A stretch of DNA of 64,000 nt from Isoetes taiwanensis (GCA_021234155.1 JAJEKV010000049.1:5590691-5654690); one strand, 5' to 3'. Shown: positions 23,320 to 33,449, counted from the first letter of the stretch. Notes: generated by a model not told the origin, from the sequence alone. Numbers and translations are program-made.

Positions 23320-25860
23320 CCAGATAACATAAATCTTTATGATAAATTCCATGGCTATGTATTGCAACCACAATGAAGTGTGAACTTACCTGCTTGGGGT
23401 GTGCATAAGGAGACTTATGTCATGTATGTCACTTGTCTAGTCTTTAGGATTTTATCAAATGTCAGACTTTTGTCTTTTCACATCCTTTATTCTTCATAGA
23501 TTCTCCACGTTATAGCACCTTAATTTACAACCATATCATGCACATTTGAAAACTGAATGACAAAGCCATAAATATCTAGAAATGTTCAACCAAAAGCAAG
23601 CACAAATCTGATTGCAGCCTCAACTAAGCAACTTGCATTTGTTGAAAAGCTCCTTGCTATGAGAATAGACTATCTATGTTGCATAAGAGGTAGTATGTAG
23701 ATACGCATTTTATCAAAAACTGCAGTAGATTGCCAAATTTTGCAACAAATAGTTTTAAGCGCATCCACAACGGCAACATCTTGATCATGTCATGGCAATG
23801 CCCTCTGCTAGAAATTATGGGGCTGCAGATTCATCAAATGTGATTGTATCTCGCATCACACTTGCTTGGCGCAACTTTTGCAAGAGATAGACGACAACTC
23901 TTTTCCTACTATGCACTATGATAGCCGGGTTGAAGTTGTAGATAGCTACAAGTATCTTGGTGTAGAATTTCAGAAGAACACACTTTGGGAACAAGTGTAT
24001 TACCAAGCTGGTGGTCAGGCGGATGGAGAGCACTTCTATGCAATGCAAAACAATTGTTTTCGCAGAAATTCATGATTGGCCACGGAAAGCTCACTTGTTT
24101 CGGGCTTTGGTAGAGCCTATTTTATCAGTATGGTTCTCAAGTGTGGGGCCCGCCATTAGTGCTAGTGCTTGGGAGAGCTTGAGCCGGTGCAAAAGTCCTT
24201 TCTCACTTACTGCCTTTGAGTTAAAACAACGGTGTTCTATGCTATTCTTTTTATTGTGTTTTTGGCCTCTTCAACATTCTCGCCATGAAGCGCCATCTCC
24301 ACTATATCCGCAAGGTGCACCACATGGATGATGTTAGGTATCCCGTTTTGCACTTGCCATGGTCAATCTCCTCAAAGGCTTGAAACGATGTTGGAAAGAG
24401 CATTGCACTACATGGTTTGCCCGTTCATGGTCAGGTAAACCATAGCACCGCCTCGATGCTTGCCAGCCTCGATCCCGAAGTTTTGCAACAATATCTCAAT
24501 GGTCGCTTTTTCTCAAAAGATATGGGACGCAGCTTATTTTGGCCCAAGTGAAAACCGGTCATTATCATGCACACATAAATCCCAAATTGCCACCGGGCCC
24601 CAAGCTTATTTGCTTGCTTCATTGTCCAGAACAAACTTGTAGCTATTGCATCAATTCGCACGGGTCCCACAAAGCTACGGATTGAGACGGGTAGATGGGA
24701 GCGGCCGCAAATTGCCGCTGAGAAGCTTAGACTATGTGCCTCGCTGCCGCCATGTTATTGAAGATGAAAGCCATACTCTTCCGAAAGTTGCCCCCGCTTT
24801 TGAGATAGTCCGAATCATTTTTTGACCTTAGCATTCCATTCCACGCTTCCACAACTTCTCAGAGCACCATCTGTGCATGACTTGGCATTATACATACTTG
24901 AGGTTCTAGATGCACGTCTGCAATTATTGAGCCCTCAGTAGTCATTATCTCCGATTGTCTAGTATCATCATTACTGCAAAGGTTTTTCCCTTGAAAACCT
25001 TTCGAGGCAGGGGTTTTTTAATCCTAGTAGTAATGATTGTACTAGCCCATTGTATGGGTCCCATGACCTATTGGTCTCCGTGGACGTTAAAAAATTTATT
25101 CTATTCTATTCTATTTATGCCCATTTTGTGCAAATGCTATAACTATGGCAATCTGTGTTACAAGAACGCATTTTGGTAAATCATAAAAGACCAAAGATGT
25201 GTATTCTATTGTCAAGAAGTGAACATCCTAACATAGCATCAGGAATCATTTCTCTATCAATGATGTCTGAATGGATAAACATGCCCTTTGTCCTTCTGAG
25301 GTATTCAAATTTCCTGCACGCCACGAAAATGTTGTAAAAAATAATCTCGTAATAATAGCATTCCAAGCTGCTAAATCCATTTCAAGCATATTCTGAAATA
25401 CTACATCTGCATAATCCAAACTTCCACATCTCCCATACATATCAACAAGAGCACTCTGTACAGAATTCTTCGAGCCTAATGCTGCCACTGTGATAATTCC
25501 TGAATGAACTAGTTTACCATTTGCTAGTGAAAAAGGATTATCAAATGCAGTAAGAATAGTTGCAAAAGTTATCCTAGGTGGCTTTATGCGAATTAATTTT
25601 AGCTGCCTGAAAAGTTTGATGGCCTTATCTCTTTGCTCTTGTTGGAGGTATGCAGCAATGGCTGCTATTCAGGTAATCACGTCCTGAAGATTCATCCTTT
25701 CGGATACATTAGCCATGTTCTCGAGATTGGCGCACTTTCCATACATGCTAATAATAGCATTAGCTAGTACAACATCATAATCATATTCACTTTCTCTAAT
25801 GCAAGCATAAATTACCTTTATGATAAATTCCATGGCTATGTAATGCAACCACAATGAATT
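23320..25860 (-). pseudogene. PPR protein pseudogene, copy A, interrupted by a LINE
   Basis: Pentatricopeptide repeat proteins bind organellar RNA. Minus-strand translation at 25,240-25,860 gives DYDVVLANAIISMYGKCANL, then SVQSALVDMYGRCGSLDYAD and DLAAWNAIIT, which are the hallmark PLS-type PPR wording. After a LINE insertion (23,905-25,115) the same frame style resumes as LRQASVMRDTITFDE. The region 23,320-23,904 plus 25,116-25,340 aligns with copy B at 25,812-26,880. Stops, small deletions (about 20 bp each relative to copy B) and the LINE make it a pseudogene. No start codon or organelle presequence was identified. Confidence 0.75.
23905..25115 (+). mobile_element. 5'-truncated LINE inserted in PPR copy A
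   Basis: The uninterrupted copy B reads across this position (CTCTTTTATATCCATTTTG), while copy A is split between CTCTTTT and TATGCCCATTTTG, which defines the insert. Its start encodes VDSYKYLGVEF, a segment just downstream of reverse transcriptase in LINEs. Its 3' end carries CTCCGTGGACGTTAA followed by a short TATTC repeat tail. The same end motif with a different tail closes the LINE at 57.9-59.65 kb, so both belong to one family. The element is 5'-truncated, has many stops and is about 1.2 kb long. A clear target duplication was not seen. Confidence 0.8.
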
Positions 25861-26882
25861 GAGAACTTACCTACTTGGGGTTGTGCATAGAAAGACTTAT
25901 GCCTTGTATGTCACTTGCCTAGGCTTCAGGATGCCGATGCCGCATCTGTGGTAGGGCAAAGCCTTTTGGGGCGCGTGTCGGAGATATGATTCAAGACCGG
26001 TCGATAACTGGTAGTCCCTGGAAAACGCCCCCTAAGCTTGATTTTGTCTTCTAAAAGCTTATGAACAAGCATGGATGTGCTTGACTCACACCAACTCTAA
26101 GAGCTGATGGGTGGCAAGAAGTAAATCATATCTATCCTACTCCGACTAATGTTATTTTTTAGGCTTCAGGATTCTATCAAATATCACACTTTTATCTTTT
26201 CACGTCCTTTATTCTTCATAGATTCTCCATGCCATAGCACCCTAATTTACAACCATATCCTGCACATTTGAAAACTAAATGACAAAGTCATAAATGTTTA
26301 GAAATGTTCAACCAAAAGCAAGGACGAAACTGATTGCAGCCTCAAGTAAGCAACTTGTATTTGTTGAAAAGCTCCTTGCTATGAGAATAGCCTATCTATG
26401 CTGCATAAAAGATAGTATGTCAGATACGCATTTGTCAAAAATTACAGTAGATTGCTAAAGTTTGCAATAAATAGTTTTAAGCACATCCACAGTGGCAACA
26501 TCTTGATCATGTCCGCATTTAATCACTTTTGAGTGGATGGCAATGCCCTCTGCTAGAAATTCTGAGGCTGCACATTCATCAAATGTGATTGTATCTTGCA
26601 TTACACTTGTTTGGTGCAACTTCTGAGAGAGATGGAGGGCAGCTCTTTTATATCCATTTTGTGCATATGCTATAACTATGACAATCCCTGTTACAACAGA
26701 GCAATTTGGTAAAACATAAAAGACTAAAGATGTGTATTCTATACTTCCACATCGTCCATACATGTCAAGAAGTGAACACCCTAACATAGCATCAGGAATC
26801 ATTTCTCTATCAGTGACGCATGAATGGATAAACATGCCCTTTGTGAGGTATTCAAAGTTCCTGCATTCCATAAGAATGCCGC
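25812..26882 (-). pseudogene. PPR protein pseudogene, copy B, interrupted by a SINE-like insert
   Basis: Minus-strand translation at 26,455-26,871 reads KGMFIHSCVTDREMIPDAML followed by GCSLLDMYGRCGSIEY, then VIAYAQNG and QDTITFDECAASEFLAEGIA. This is PLS-type PPR sequence. It is a partial duplicate of copy A and lies directly upstream of it in the direction of transcription. A 228-bp insert with 12-bp flanking repeats sits at 25,933-26,160. The upper end is cut at 26,882/26,883, where a solo LTR begins, so the 5' part of this copy is lost or displaced. Confidence 0.75.
25921..26172 (+). mobile_element. SINE-like element with 12-bp target-site duplication
   Basis: The 12-bp AGGCTTCAGGAT occurs at 25,921-25,932 and again at 26,161-26,172. 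The homologous stretch of copy A (near 23,440) has this site once and no insert, so it is a natural empty site. The 228-bp body has a tRNA-type box B (GATTCAAGACC at 25,988-25,998) and a weak box A about 41 bp upstream (TGTGGTAGGG at 25,947). It has no coding potential and ends in TTATTTTTT. This is the structure of a tRNA-derived SINE with a T-rich tail. The family is not one I recognise. Confidence 0.7.
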
Positions 26883-27413
26883 TATAAGGACCCTTGGATC
26901 AAGCAGACAGATCCTTAGTATAGTGTGCCACGCGGGATTTTGCAAAGAGATAAGAACAGAAAAAACAACTATATGTCAAAATAAGAATCCCTTGAATATC
27001 AAAAAGAGTACATGGGATTGCGTGAGACGCTGAGACGAAAACTGAAAAAAGACGATACTAAGTCTCATCTAAAAATCGAGGCCTAATCTCTACTGATATA
27101 TAGTACAACGACCTTGGGCCCAAAATAGACATATGGCAAAGTTTCTGTGATCTTGGTTACCAACTCCTGGATCATATGCTTGATTTTGAGGGGATCTCTT
27201 CGATGCCATCATTAGTGCTGCGAATCCCGCTAAGTTAAGGCCGCACTCCCTGGAGGTGGCTACCTGTCTTGCCTTGTCCTCTTCTTTGACGAGGGTGTGG
27301 GTTTCTGCGGGGGCGTGGGTCTGCTACCTGACGCTTTAGCTTGACCTTGACCCTTGCCTTTAGCCTGTGTTGTGCTCAGAAATAGTCCAGTGCCTGGTGG
27401 CACAGGACTAACA
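26883..27413 (-). mobile_element. Solo LTR of the nested gypsy family
   Basis: In reverse orientation this 531-bp stretch aligns with the LTRs at 4,791-5,310 and 15,169-15,699. Shared blocks are AGGACCC.TGGATC, GCCACGCGGGATTTTGCAA, the TATATAGTACAA..GACCTTGGG block and the end CACAGGACTAACA. No internal gypsy sequence adjoins it. Its inner boundary coincides with the loss of PPR homology, so it was inserted in or next to PPR copy B. It is diverged and old. No matching 5-bp target duplication was evident. Confidence 0.85.
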
Positions 27414-27922
27414 CCATGCTCAATAATGATAAGCATATAGGACGAATGACCTTAAAGACTACGTGAATGTGTGGTATGATGTTACAAACTACTAACTAAC
27501 TATATAACATTCACACATCATATATTAGTTAAAAGGTAGATCAGAATTGAGAGCTTATTGCTTTTGCTCAGTCCCACATCAAGATGGCATTGTCAACCCA
27601 ACTAGTTGTCTGTTGATGCTAAGAACTGATCAACATTTCGTCGAATCCTTGTTGCACTTTTTTTCCCCTTAGCAAATATGGCAGGATCATTTCCACGCCC
27701 CTGTAGCTAGTAAAAAATATTCCCCAGCATTTCAAAGTGAATACGAATTGGAAACTTACAAAGATGCGCTAAAATTACCAAAATGTTTTCCAAAATTACC
27801 AAAATGTCTTTCAAAGGTTAAAGGTAGATTTCTCTTCAAGATATCACTCTCATCTCGAAACTTTTTTATGTAATAAAAATGTCGGTAAATAATACCCTGG
27901 GAATGCTTGTTACAAACGAACA
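27414..27922. other. Upstream region of the erlin gene
   Basis: This is non-coding sequence between the solo LTR and the erlin start codon. I see no convincing TATA box or repeat. An in-frame TAA at 27,890-27,892 precedes the erlin start codon. Confidence 0.4.
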
Positions 27923-30200
27923 ATGGATCAGCGATCCGCTGGCGCCGGAGTCCAGACAAGACCTGCCCAAAATCGTCCATCACCTTCGCCGCAGTTGCCA
28001 CATTTTGTGGTTGCCATTTTTGTAAGTGCCTTTCCTTTTTCGTTTGTAAAACCTTTCACGAATTGGCATGGATAGTTCGATGGATTTAAAGTCAATTTGC
28101 TAGGAAATCATTGTCGAGATGTCTATATATTTTATCTCTAGGCCCATCAAATAGTGAAGCTTGATGTATGTACTGCATTCTGCAGGCAGTGGTATTTGCA
28201 ACTCTGGTGGGTGTAAATATAGGAATTATACATGAAATTCCAGAAGGGCATGTAGGAGTGTACTGGAGGGGTGGAGCACTTTTGAAGACTATAACGAACC
28301 CAGGTATCCGTTTAGGTTCCAGGATTTTAATTATTGCTCATCATTGGGATTAACAGGAATGTTTTCTCTGCTGCAGGTTTTCATATGATGATTCCATTTA
28401 TTACACAGTATGAACCTATACAAGTAACCATTCAGAAAGACCAGGTGAGAGACTGATCTCCTTCATGAGTGTTTGTTGGACGACGTAAGATATAAGTTTG
28501 ATATTGCATGTAGTATACCTTTCCGACTGTCTCATTATGATCAGTGGCATGGCATATACATGATCTTAGCACTTATTATTTAGTTATACTATTTCCTGGT
28601 AGTTAACTACCCTTAACTATTTTAAGAAGCTGCTATTAGTGCAGGTTAAGGACATTTATTCATGATCTTAGCACTTACTTATTATTTAGGTATACTATTT
28701 CCTGGTAATAAACTATTCTACTAAGCTGATACCGGTGCAGGTTAAGGACATTCCATGTGGAACTAAGGGTGGAGTAATGATTTACTTTGGAAAAGTTGAG
28801 GTAACAAACGAGATGTGTTTTCTGCTTTTCCAAATGGTGCTCAGTTTGCTTGCCATTTGTCTAAGAAGTTTGTGGTGGATGGATGTCATGCAGGTCGTAA
28901 ACCGGCTTAACAAAGGTTATGTCTACGAGACTATTTTGAATTATGGCGTGAGCTATGATAAAACATGGATATACGACAAAATTCATCATGAGATCAACCA
29001 ATTTTGTAGTGCCAACACGCTTCAAGAGGTTTACATAGACAAATTTGATCAGGTGCGTTGAAACACTTGGTGACCCATTTTTGATACTATTTTCTTTTGG
29101 ATCCATAAGTAGACTTGCGAACGCAATCTATGATGAGCTGCCGTATAGCAGTTTGCAGTGAAGATCATTATGAATCTATGATGAGCTGCTGTATAGCAGT
29201 TTACAGTGAAGATCATTATGAATCAAACAATTGTGTGTTAGGGAGATGATAGATCTTATAGAATGATACAGAGCAAATATGTTACAGATTGATGAAAGGA
29301 TCAAAGAGGCTATTCAGCATGACTGCACAGTTTATGCTCCTGGAATTGAGATCATCAGCGTGCGAGTGACAAAGCCAACGATTCCGAAGTCAATTGCTCG
29401 AAATTATGAGATTATGGAGGAGGAACGAACCAAGGTTTAAGGCTTCTGTGCATAAGACCCTATTCTTGGCATATTTGGTTGCTTTTCCTAAATGTTCTGT
29501 GAATGAAGGTCCTTATAGCAGTGGAGCAGCAAAAGGTTGTAGAGAAGGAAGCTGAGACGCAAAAAAAGAAAGCTTTAACAGAGGCAGAAAGGGATGCCCT
29601 TGTGAGCAGAATCCATATGCAACAACAAGTCACAGAGAAGGAGAGTATGAAACGTCAGCAAGAGATAGAAAATGAGATCTACTTGTCCAGGGAGAAAAGC
29701 TTAACTGATGCAAATCATTACAAGTAATTCTCCTTTTTGAATACCTTTTACCATGAAACATTTTGTGGAAATCGTTCTTGCCCCTGTCGACTAGAGCATT
29801 CAGACAATAAGTTATTGCTTCTTGTAAACGATGCGTTTGGTGTATAGATATAATTTTGAGTATTGACTACGATGGCATTGATTTGAAATGCATGTCTGTG
29901 GGTTTCTGCACGAGTTTTTAAAAGAATGTGGCATGTATCTATGTAATTCTTGAAGCTGTACTTACAGGGTCATTAAAGAGGCAGAGGCAAACAAGTTCAA
30001 ACTGACACCCGAGTTTTTAGAGATGAGGCTCATTGAATCTATTTCAAATAACACCAAAATGTTTTTTGGCGACAAGGTAATCCCAAGCATTGTCCATATT
30101 CACTTTGCAATTTGTGCTGAAGTAGTTTTTTTTTCAGCTTCCTAGTATGATCATGGACCAAAGATATCTGCCTTTACAGAAGCTCATAACCAATGAGTAG
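27923..30200 (+). CDS. ERLIN: Erlin-like SPFH/band-7 domain protein, nine exons
   Basis: Erlins are SPFH-family proteins that oligomerise in cholesterol-rich ER membrane domains; in animals they help degrade activated IP3 receptors. The role in plants is less clear. Exons by GT-AG sites are 27,923-28,021; 28,186-28,303; 28,377-28,444; 28,741-28,800; 28,894-29,052; 29,288-29,434; 29,509-29,723; 29,968-30,076; 30,138-30,200. They join in phase to 345 codons plus stop, matching the usual length of 340-350. A hydrophobic N-terminal anchor lies at about residues 27-47. The SPFH domain follows, with [27 protein letters not shown] and [21 protein letters not shown] charged helical region, [11 protein letters not shown]-like, comes next and then FFGDKLPSM near the end. 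The start is fixed by an in-frame stop 11 codons upstream. All reading frames are open, so the gene looks functional. Intron 3 carries a decoy splice acceptor. Confidence 0.95.
28559..28755 (+). repeat. Tandem duplication of about 100 bp in erlin intron 3 including a splice acceptor
   Basis: The block beginning CATGATCTTAGCACTTA at 28,559 recurs at 28,661. GTGCAGGTTAAGGACATT at 28,639-28,656 recurs at 28,736-28,753, where the second copy is the true exon 4 start. The first copy therefore holds an extra 3' splice site and five exon codons, followed by an in-frame TGA. Confidence 0.85.
29125..29220 (+). repeat. 48-bp tandem duplication in erlin intron 5
   Basis: AATCTATGATGAGCTGC and the following bases up to ATCATTATG occur at 29,125 and 29,173 with only two or three differences. 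This is a recent two-copy tandem duplication inside the intron. Confidence 0.9.
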
Positions 30201-30969
30201 TGTTAACAGCTATAAGGCAAATCTTTTGTGCTTCAAGTTTGTTCTGAGAGGATAGAGCTGTTTCATGAAGAGAATTTTTCATTAGGCTGTTATGGGGGGT
30301 TGCCACACATGCTTCAGAAGCCTTCCAAGACTACTGTCGTCTTCTGAATGTATTTCGGAACCATACACAGCTTATGGGCATAGCGTTATCATGTTTTGTA
30401 GTATCATTCACATGCTTCGGTTTGTCGTTTTCGTTCAGTTCACATGTGAGATCCTACAGACCTTTTGAGGATCTTTGCAGAGAGCCAGCAATATGTGTAT
30501 ATTGCCATGCCCAGTTCGATTTTTCACATGATAACATCAGCCAACCAACAATTTTATGGTGTCCAAAAGGTTTATATATGTTGTTGGTTCTATCTTATAC
30601 TTTAAGCTGGTTTAAAGTAACGCTTTATCTGTACTTTAAAGTAATACTTTAGCTGGTTGAAAGTAACGCTTTTGCACCACCATTTGCACCAAGAACTACG
30701 TTCAGACTATATCCCACAAAATTTCCTGAATAAGCCACCATTGAAAAGAATCGTGTATTGAAAAAAATGAATTTGTTAGGCTCAACTATCCCCAAGACCA
30801 AACCTCTGCTTTACACAAACATGACAATTAACCAGAATATGTCCTGTTTCCATTTATAGACATCATCTTTGTCCTGTTCGTGTTTAATGCCATGCCCACA
30901 CAGCCCAGCACCATGAAAGATTTCGTATACACGTAAACATCTTATTCGTGTTCGTGTTTAATGCCATGC
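30201..30969. other. Intergenic region between convergent erlin and RRG-like genes
   Basis: The stretch holds the 3' flanks of both genes. Near 30,600-30,680 a CTTTAAAGTAA-type motif is repeated a few times. The block TGTTTAATGCCATGC...CAGCACCATGAA at 30,881 is a diverged copy of 30,955-31,000, which is the end of the neighbouring coding sequence. No other gene is seen. Confidence 0.5.
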
Positions 30970-32463
30970 TCATACAGCCCCAGCACCATGAAGAATTTCA
31001 TACACACCAATGCATATCTCAACTGCAATCAGGAAAATAATAATCCACTCGAGTGAATCAGACTTCCTATTTTGTAAAATGTCAAGAAAGAATTTCACGT
31101 TGTGCTGAATGATGCCAGTCTTGAATTCCAAGCTTTCGAATCGATCATCAAGCTCAAAATCATCACGCATATATTCCCAAATACGGTCATATTTTGCATT
31201 CTGCCATGCAACATCTGACCTCTCCAAAAGCCCTAACCGAAGAATGGCATCAGCAAGTGCTGTGTTTGCAGCTGCAACAAGTCTAAACAGAGGCTTACGT
31301 TTCATGCTGAACGTGCCTGTAAGTTCCATGTGTCTATTTAACTCACCAAATGAATTTAACATCTCGTCGATGCCACGAGTATAATGGTCCAGGGCAATGC
31401 TTTGGCTAAGAACTAATGATATAATGCGAATACCATCCATATCAAGTTTCTTGACCATGATTTTATCTGGGCCACCCTGACTCCATTGCTCCAGATCTGG
31501 TCTCACGAGGACTCCATAGCTATCTTTCCTTGGTTCCTTAAATAAGTCTTTGCAATATCTCTTTACAACCTTTAGACAATCATCATTTGCAGAAGCTGCC
31601 CCAAAGTTAAAAAGAACTGCTGTACCATACTGGAACACTACAATATAGCGTGCATTTGCTAGGCACTCTGTATCTGAGTGGGAGGAATCATTAACTGACA
31701 GAGGCACCTGCTCATGTAAGCCTTGGCACCGAATTATTAAATGGTTCCGGGAAAGCATGCCATTTACAAATGGCTCTTGAGATAGACCCTTCAAGTCTAC
31801 ACTCCTAGCAATAAAAAATGCCTCAACAGGAACATAAATGTCATCTGGTCCTAAAATGGGATGCGATGTGAACATGCTCCCTTCTTGATCTGTTTCATCT
31901 TTCCCATGTTGCTGAAAATTAAGCCTAGCATTGGGAATTTTTCCTGATTTGTAAGATCCTCCTGAAGCCAATGAAAAGATCCGATTATCGCTTCTCTTTG
32001 TACCAGTTTTACTTGATTTGTAATCTACTTTTTTATGCATCAACTTTTCCGGAATGGACTTGCCAGCTTTTGGAGTACTACCACAATCAGTTTTTAGTGT
32101 AGAATCATTAATGAAGAATGCATTGTAACCAGGATCATGGCAAGCTCCTTTATCATCACGTTTAAGAGAGCCTACATCTTTTTTTATAGAAGCATATGTA
32201 TCCCCACTTTGAGAAAGATCTAAATCATTCCCAGAAGGAGAATTAGCTGAAGACTGTGGAAGACACGTTGAAGAATTGAAGCTAGTAAATTCATGCTGCT
32301 GTACCCCAGGGTCACCACTGCTTTCATGCTCAATTGGGTCGTAGTCAAATGTCGAAAAGAAACGAACAAAAACTTGCCTCAGATTCAAAACTTTAAAGTG
32401 TCGGTTTCCTGTGCTTATACTGTTATATGATGATCTAAGGGATGCAACGAATGGAAGACTCAT
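30970..32463 (-). CDS. RRG/RMD1-like DUF155 mitochondrial protein, single exon
   Basis: The 497-residue frame is uninterrupted. The C-terminal half is a DUF155 (yeast Rmd1/Sif2-type) domain at about residues 265-465. It contains ARYIVVFQYGTAVLFNFG, LSQSIALDHYTRGIDEMLNS, LFRLVAAANTALADAILRLG and FFLDILQNRKSDSLEW. A single hydrophobic segment, WIIIFLIAVEICIGVYEIL, follows near the C terminus. This is the build of Arabidopsis RETARDED ROOT GROWTH and its paralogue, which are mitochondrial and affect cell division in roots. The N terminus (MSLPFVASLRSSYNS, rich in Ser and Arg, few acids, FFSTF near residue 37) fits a mitochondrial presequence. Residues about 45-200 are low-complexity and probably unstructured. 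It is convergent with the erlin gene. It looks intact; the exact orthology (RRG or RRL) is unresolved. Confidence 0.92.
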   Translation of the reverse strand: MSLPFVASLRSSYNSISTGNRHFKVLNLRQVFVRFFSTFDYDPIEHESSGDPGVQQHEFTSFNSSTCLPQSSANSPSGNDLDLSQSGDTYASIKKDVGSLKRDDKGACHDPGYNAFFINDSTLKTDCGSTPKAGKSIPEKLMHKKVDYKSSKTGTKRSDNRIFSLASGGSYKSGKIPNARLNFQQHGKDETDQEGSMFTSHPILGPDDIYVPVEAFFIARSVDLKGLSQEPFVNGMLSRNHLIIRCQGLHEQVPLSVNDSSHSDTECLANARYIVVFQYGTAVLFNFGAASANDDCLKVVKRYCKDLFKEPRKDSYGVLVRPDLEQWSQGGPDKIMVKKLDMDGIRIISLVLSQSIALDHYTRGIDEMLNSFGELNRHMELTGTFSMKRKPLFRLVAAANTALADAILRLGLLERSDVAWQNAKYDRIWEYMRDDFELDDRFESLEFKTGIIQHNVKFFLDILQNRKSDSLEWIIIFLIAVEICIGVYEILHGAGAV

Positions 32464-32835
32464 TTAATCCAACCCTATTTTCAACAATTCTATCTATTTC
32501 TACTTTACCTCCATTCCGTGAGCAGCTAAGTTATGGCGTCGCCCTCCATCAAAACCCTAACGTCGGGGTTTAACGTGCTTGTTATATACCATGGAAATTG
32601 CTAGGTCAAAATAAAACTTTTCTTTCCATGTTATAAGTTGATGTGGCTTGTGACACTCAAATTTTTTGGGTTGCCCCTAGGGGGGCAAGCCCTCGTTTGT
32701 GTGGGTTTATGGCATATTTCAGGTATATGCCAGTATATGCCAGAAATATGCCATGACTGCTAAAAACTTACTATAGGGTGTAAATGCTTGTGCCGCCATT
32801 GTTGGTGCATAGCCGTTTGGAAACCCGCTAACCGC
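32464..32835. other. Upstream region of the RRG-like gene
   Basis: It contains the telo-box noted separately, a GCCCCTAGGGGGGC near-palindrome at about 32,675 and three repeats of TATGCCA near 32,710-32,755. No further gene is seen. Confidence 0.4.
32552..32560 (-). promoter_or_regulatory. Telo-box upstream of the RRG-like gene
   Basis: AAACCCTAA lies about 90 bp upstream of the start codon. Telo-boxes are common in promoters and leaders of plant genes active in dividing cells, including many for translation and mitochondria. The motif is short and could be chance. Confidence 0.3.
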
Positions 32836-33250
32836 TTTGTCTCATTCATTCTCGGCCCTTCTCTTTGGAGCCTCGGGTTTCCACAGGTATCTCTATGGCG
32901 AGCCCGTGGTTAAGGCTTGTGTGGAGGCGGGGATTGATTATTTGGACATTACCGGGGAGCCCGAGTTTATGGAAAGAATGGAAGTCGCGTATCATTCCAA
33001 GGCTTTCAAAAATGGTTCCCTGGTTATGATAGTATACCCCGCTAAGCCGGGTTTAATCTTCAACGCCAGGCAATGGGTTCCTCCATCCATGCCCTCAACA
33101 AAGGTGGATTCTTACTTAGTGCTACATTCTTCCGGAAGAATACGAGGCAACATTGAACTTATGAGTCACCGTGCTAGGAATTGCCCCTTCTTACGTGAAG
33201 ATGCCGGCAGCCTATATAGAGGCGATAATCGGGTTCCAAGTTTCTAGTGA
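32836..33250 (+). pseudogene. Saccharopine dehydrogenase-like (SCCPDH family) pseudogene
   Basis: The frame begins with LFGASGF, the start of the nucleotide-binding fold. It jumps at once to YGEPVVKACVEAGIDYLDIT followed by GEPEFMERMEVAYHSKA, which in family members lies roughly 100 residues further on, so an internal deletion is present. NARQWVPPSMP, SGRIRGN and, in another frame, TYES/VLGIA remnants follow. The segment between SLV and FNARQ is also altered. The rest of the roughly 450-residue protein is absent. This is a broken fragment of a short-chain oxidoreductase-like membrane protein. Confidence 0.8.
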
Positions 33251-33449
33251 GTATATGCCAATGAGTTTTTCTATGTTGTCCCGGCTTATCCATTTTCACA
33301 TTTCAAGTTGTCTCTCGATTGCAAGCCTAAATTTTTTTTGAAGATAGAAGGACAACATGGGCGGTATGTTGGTATAGCAAACATGGTGACATGTAGCACT
33401 TGAAGTATTTGATAGGACACATGAACGAGACATGTTTACCGGATAACGA

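Noticed and set aside
32534-32605. ATG-initiated short frame on the plus strand, divergent from the RRG-like gene
   Set aside because: Only 23 codons and then a stop; more likely the 5' leader of the RRG-like gene read in reverse.
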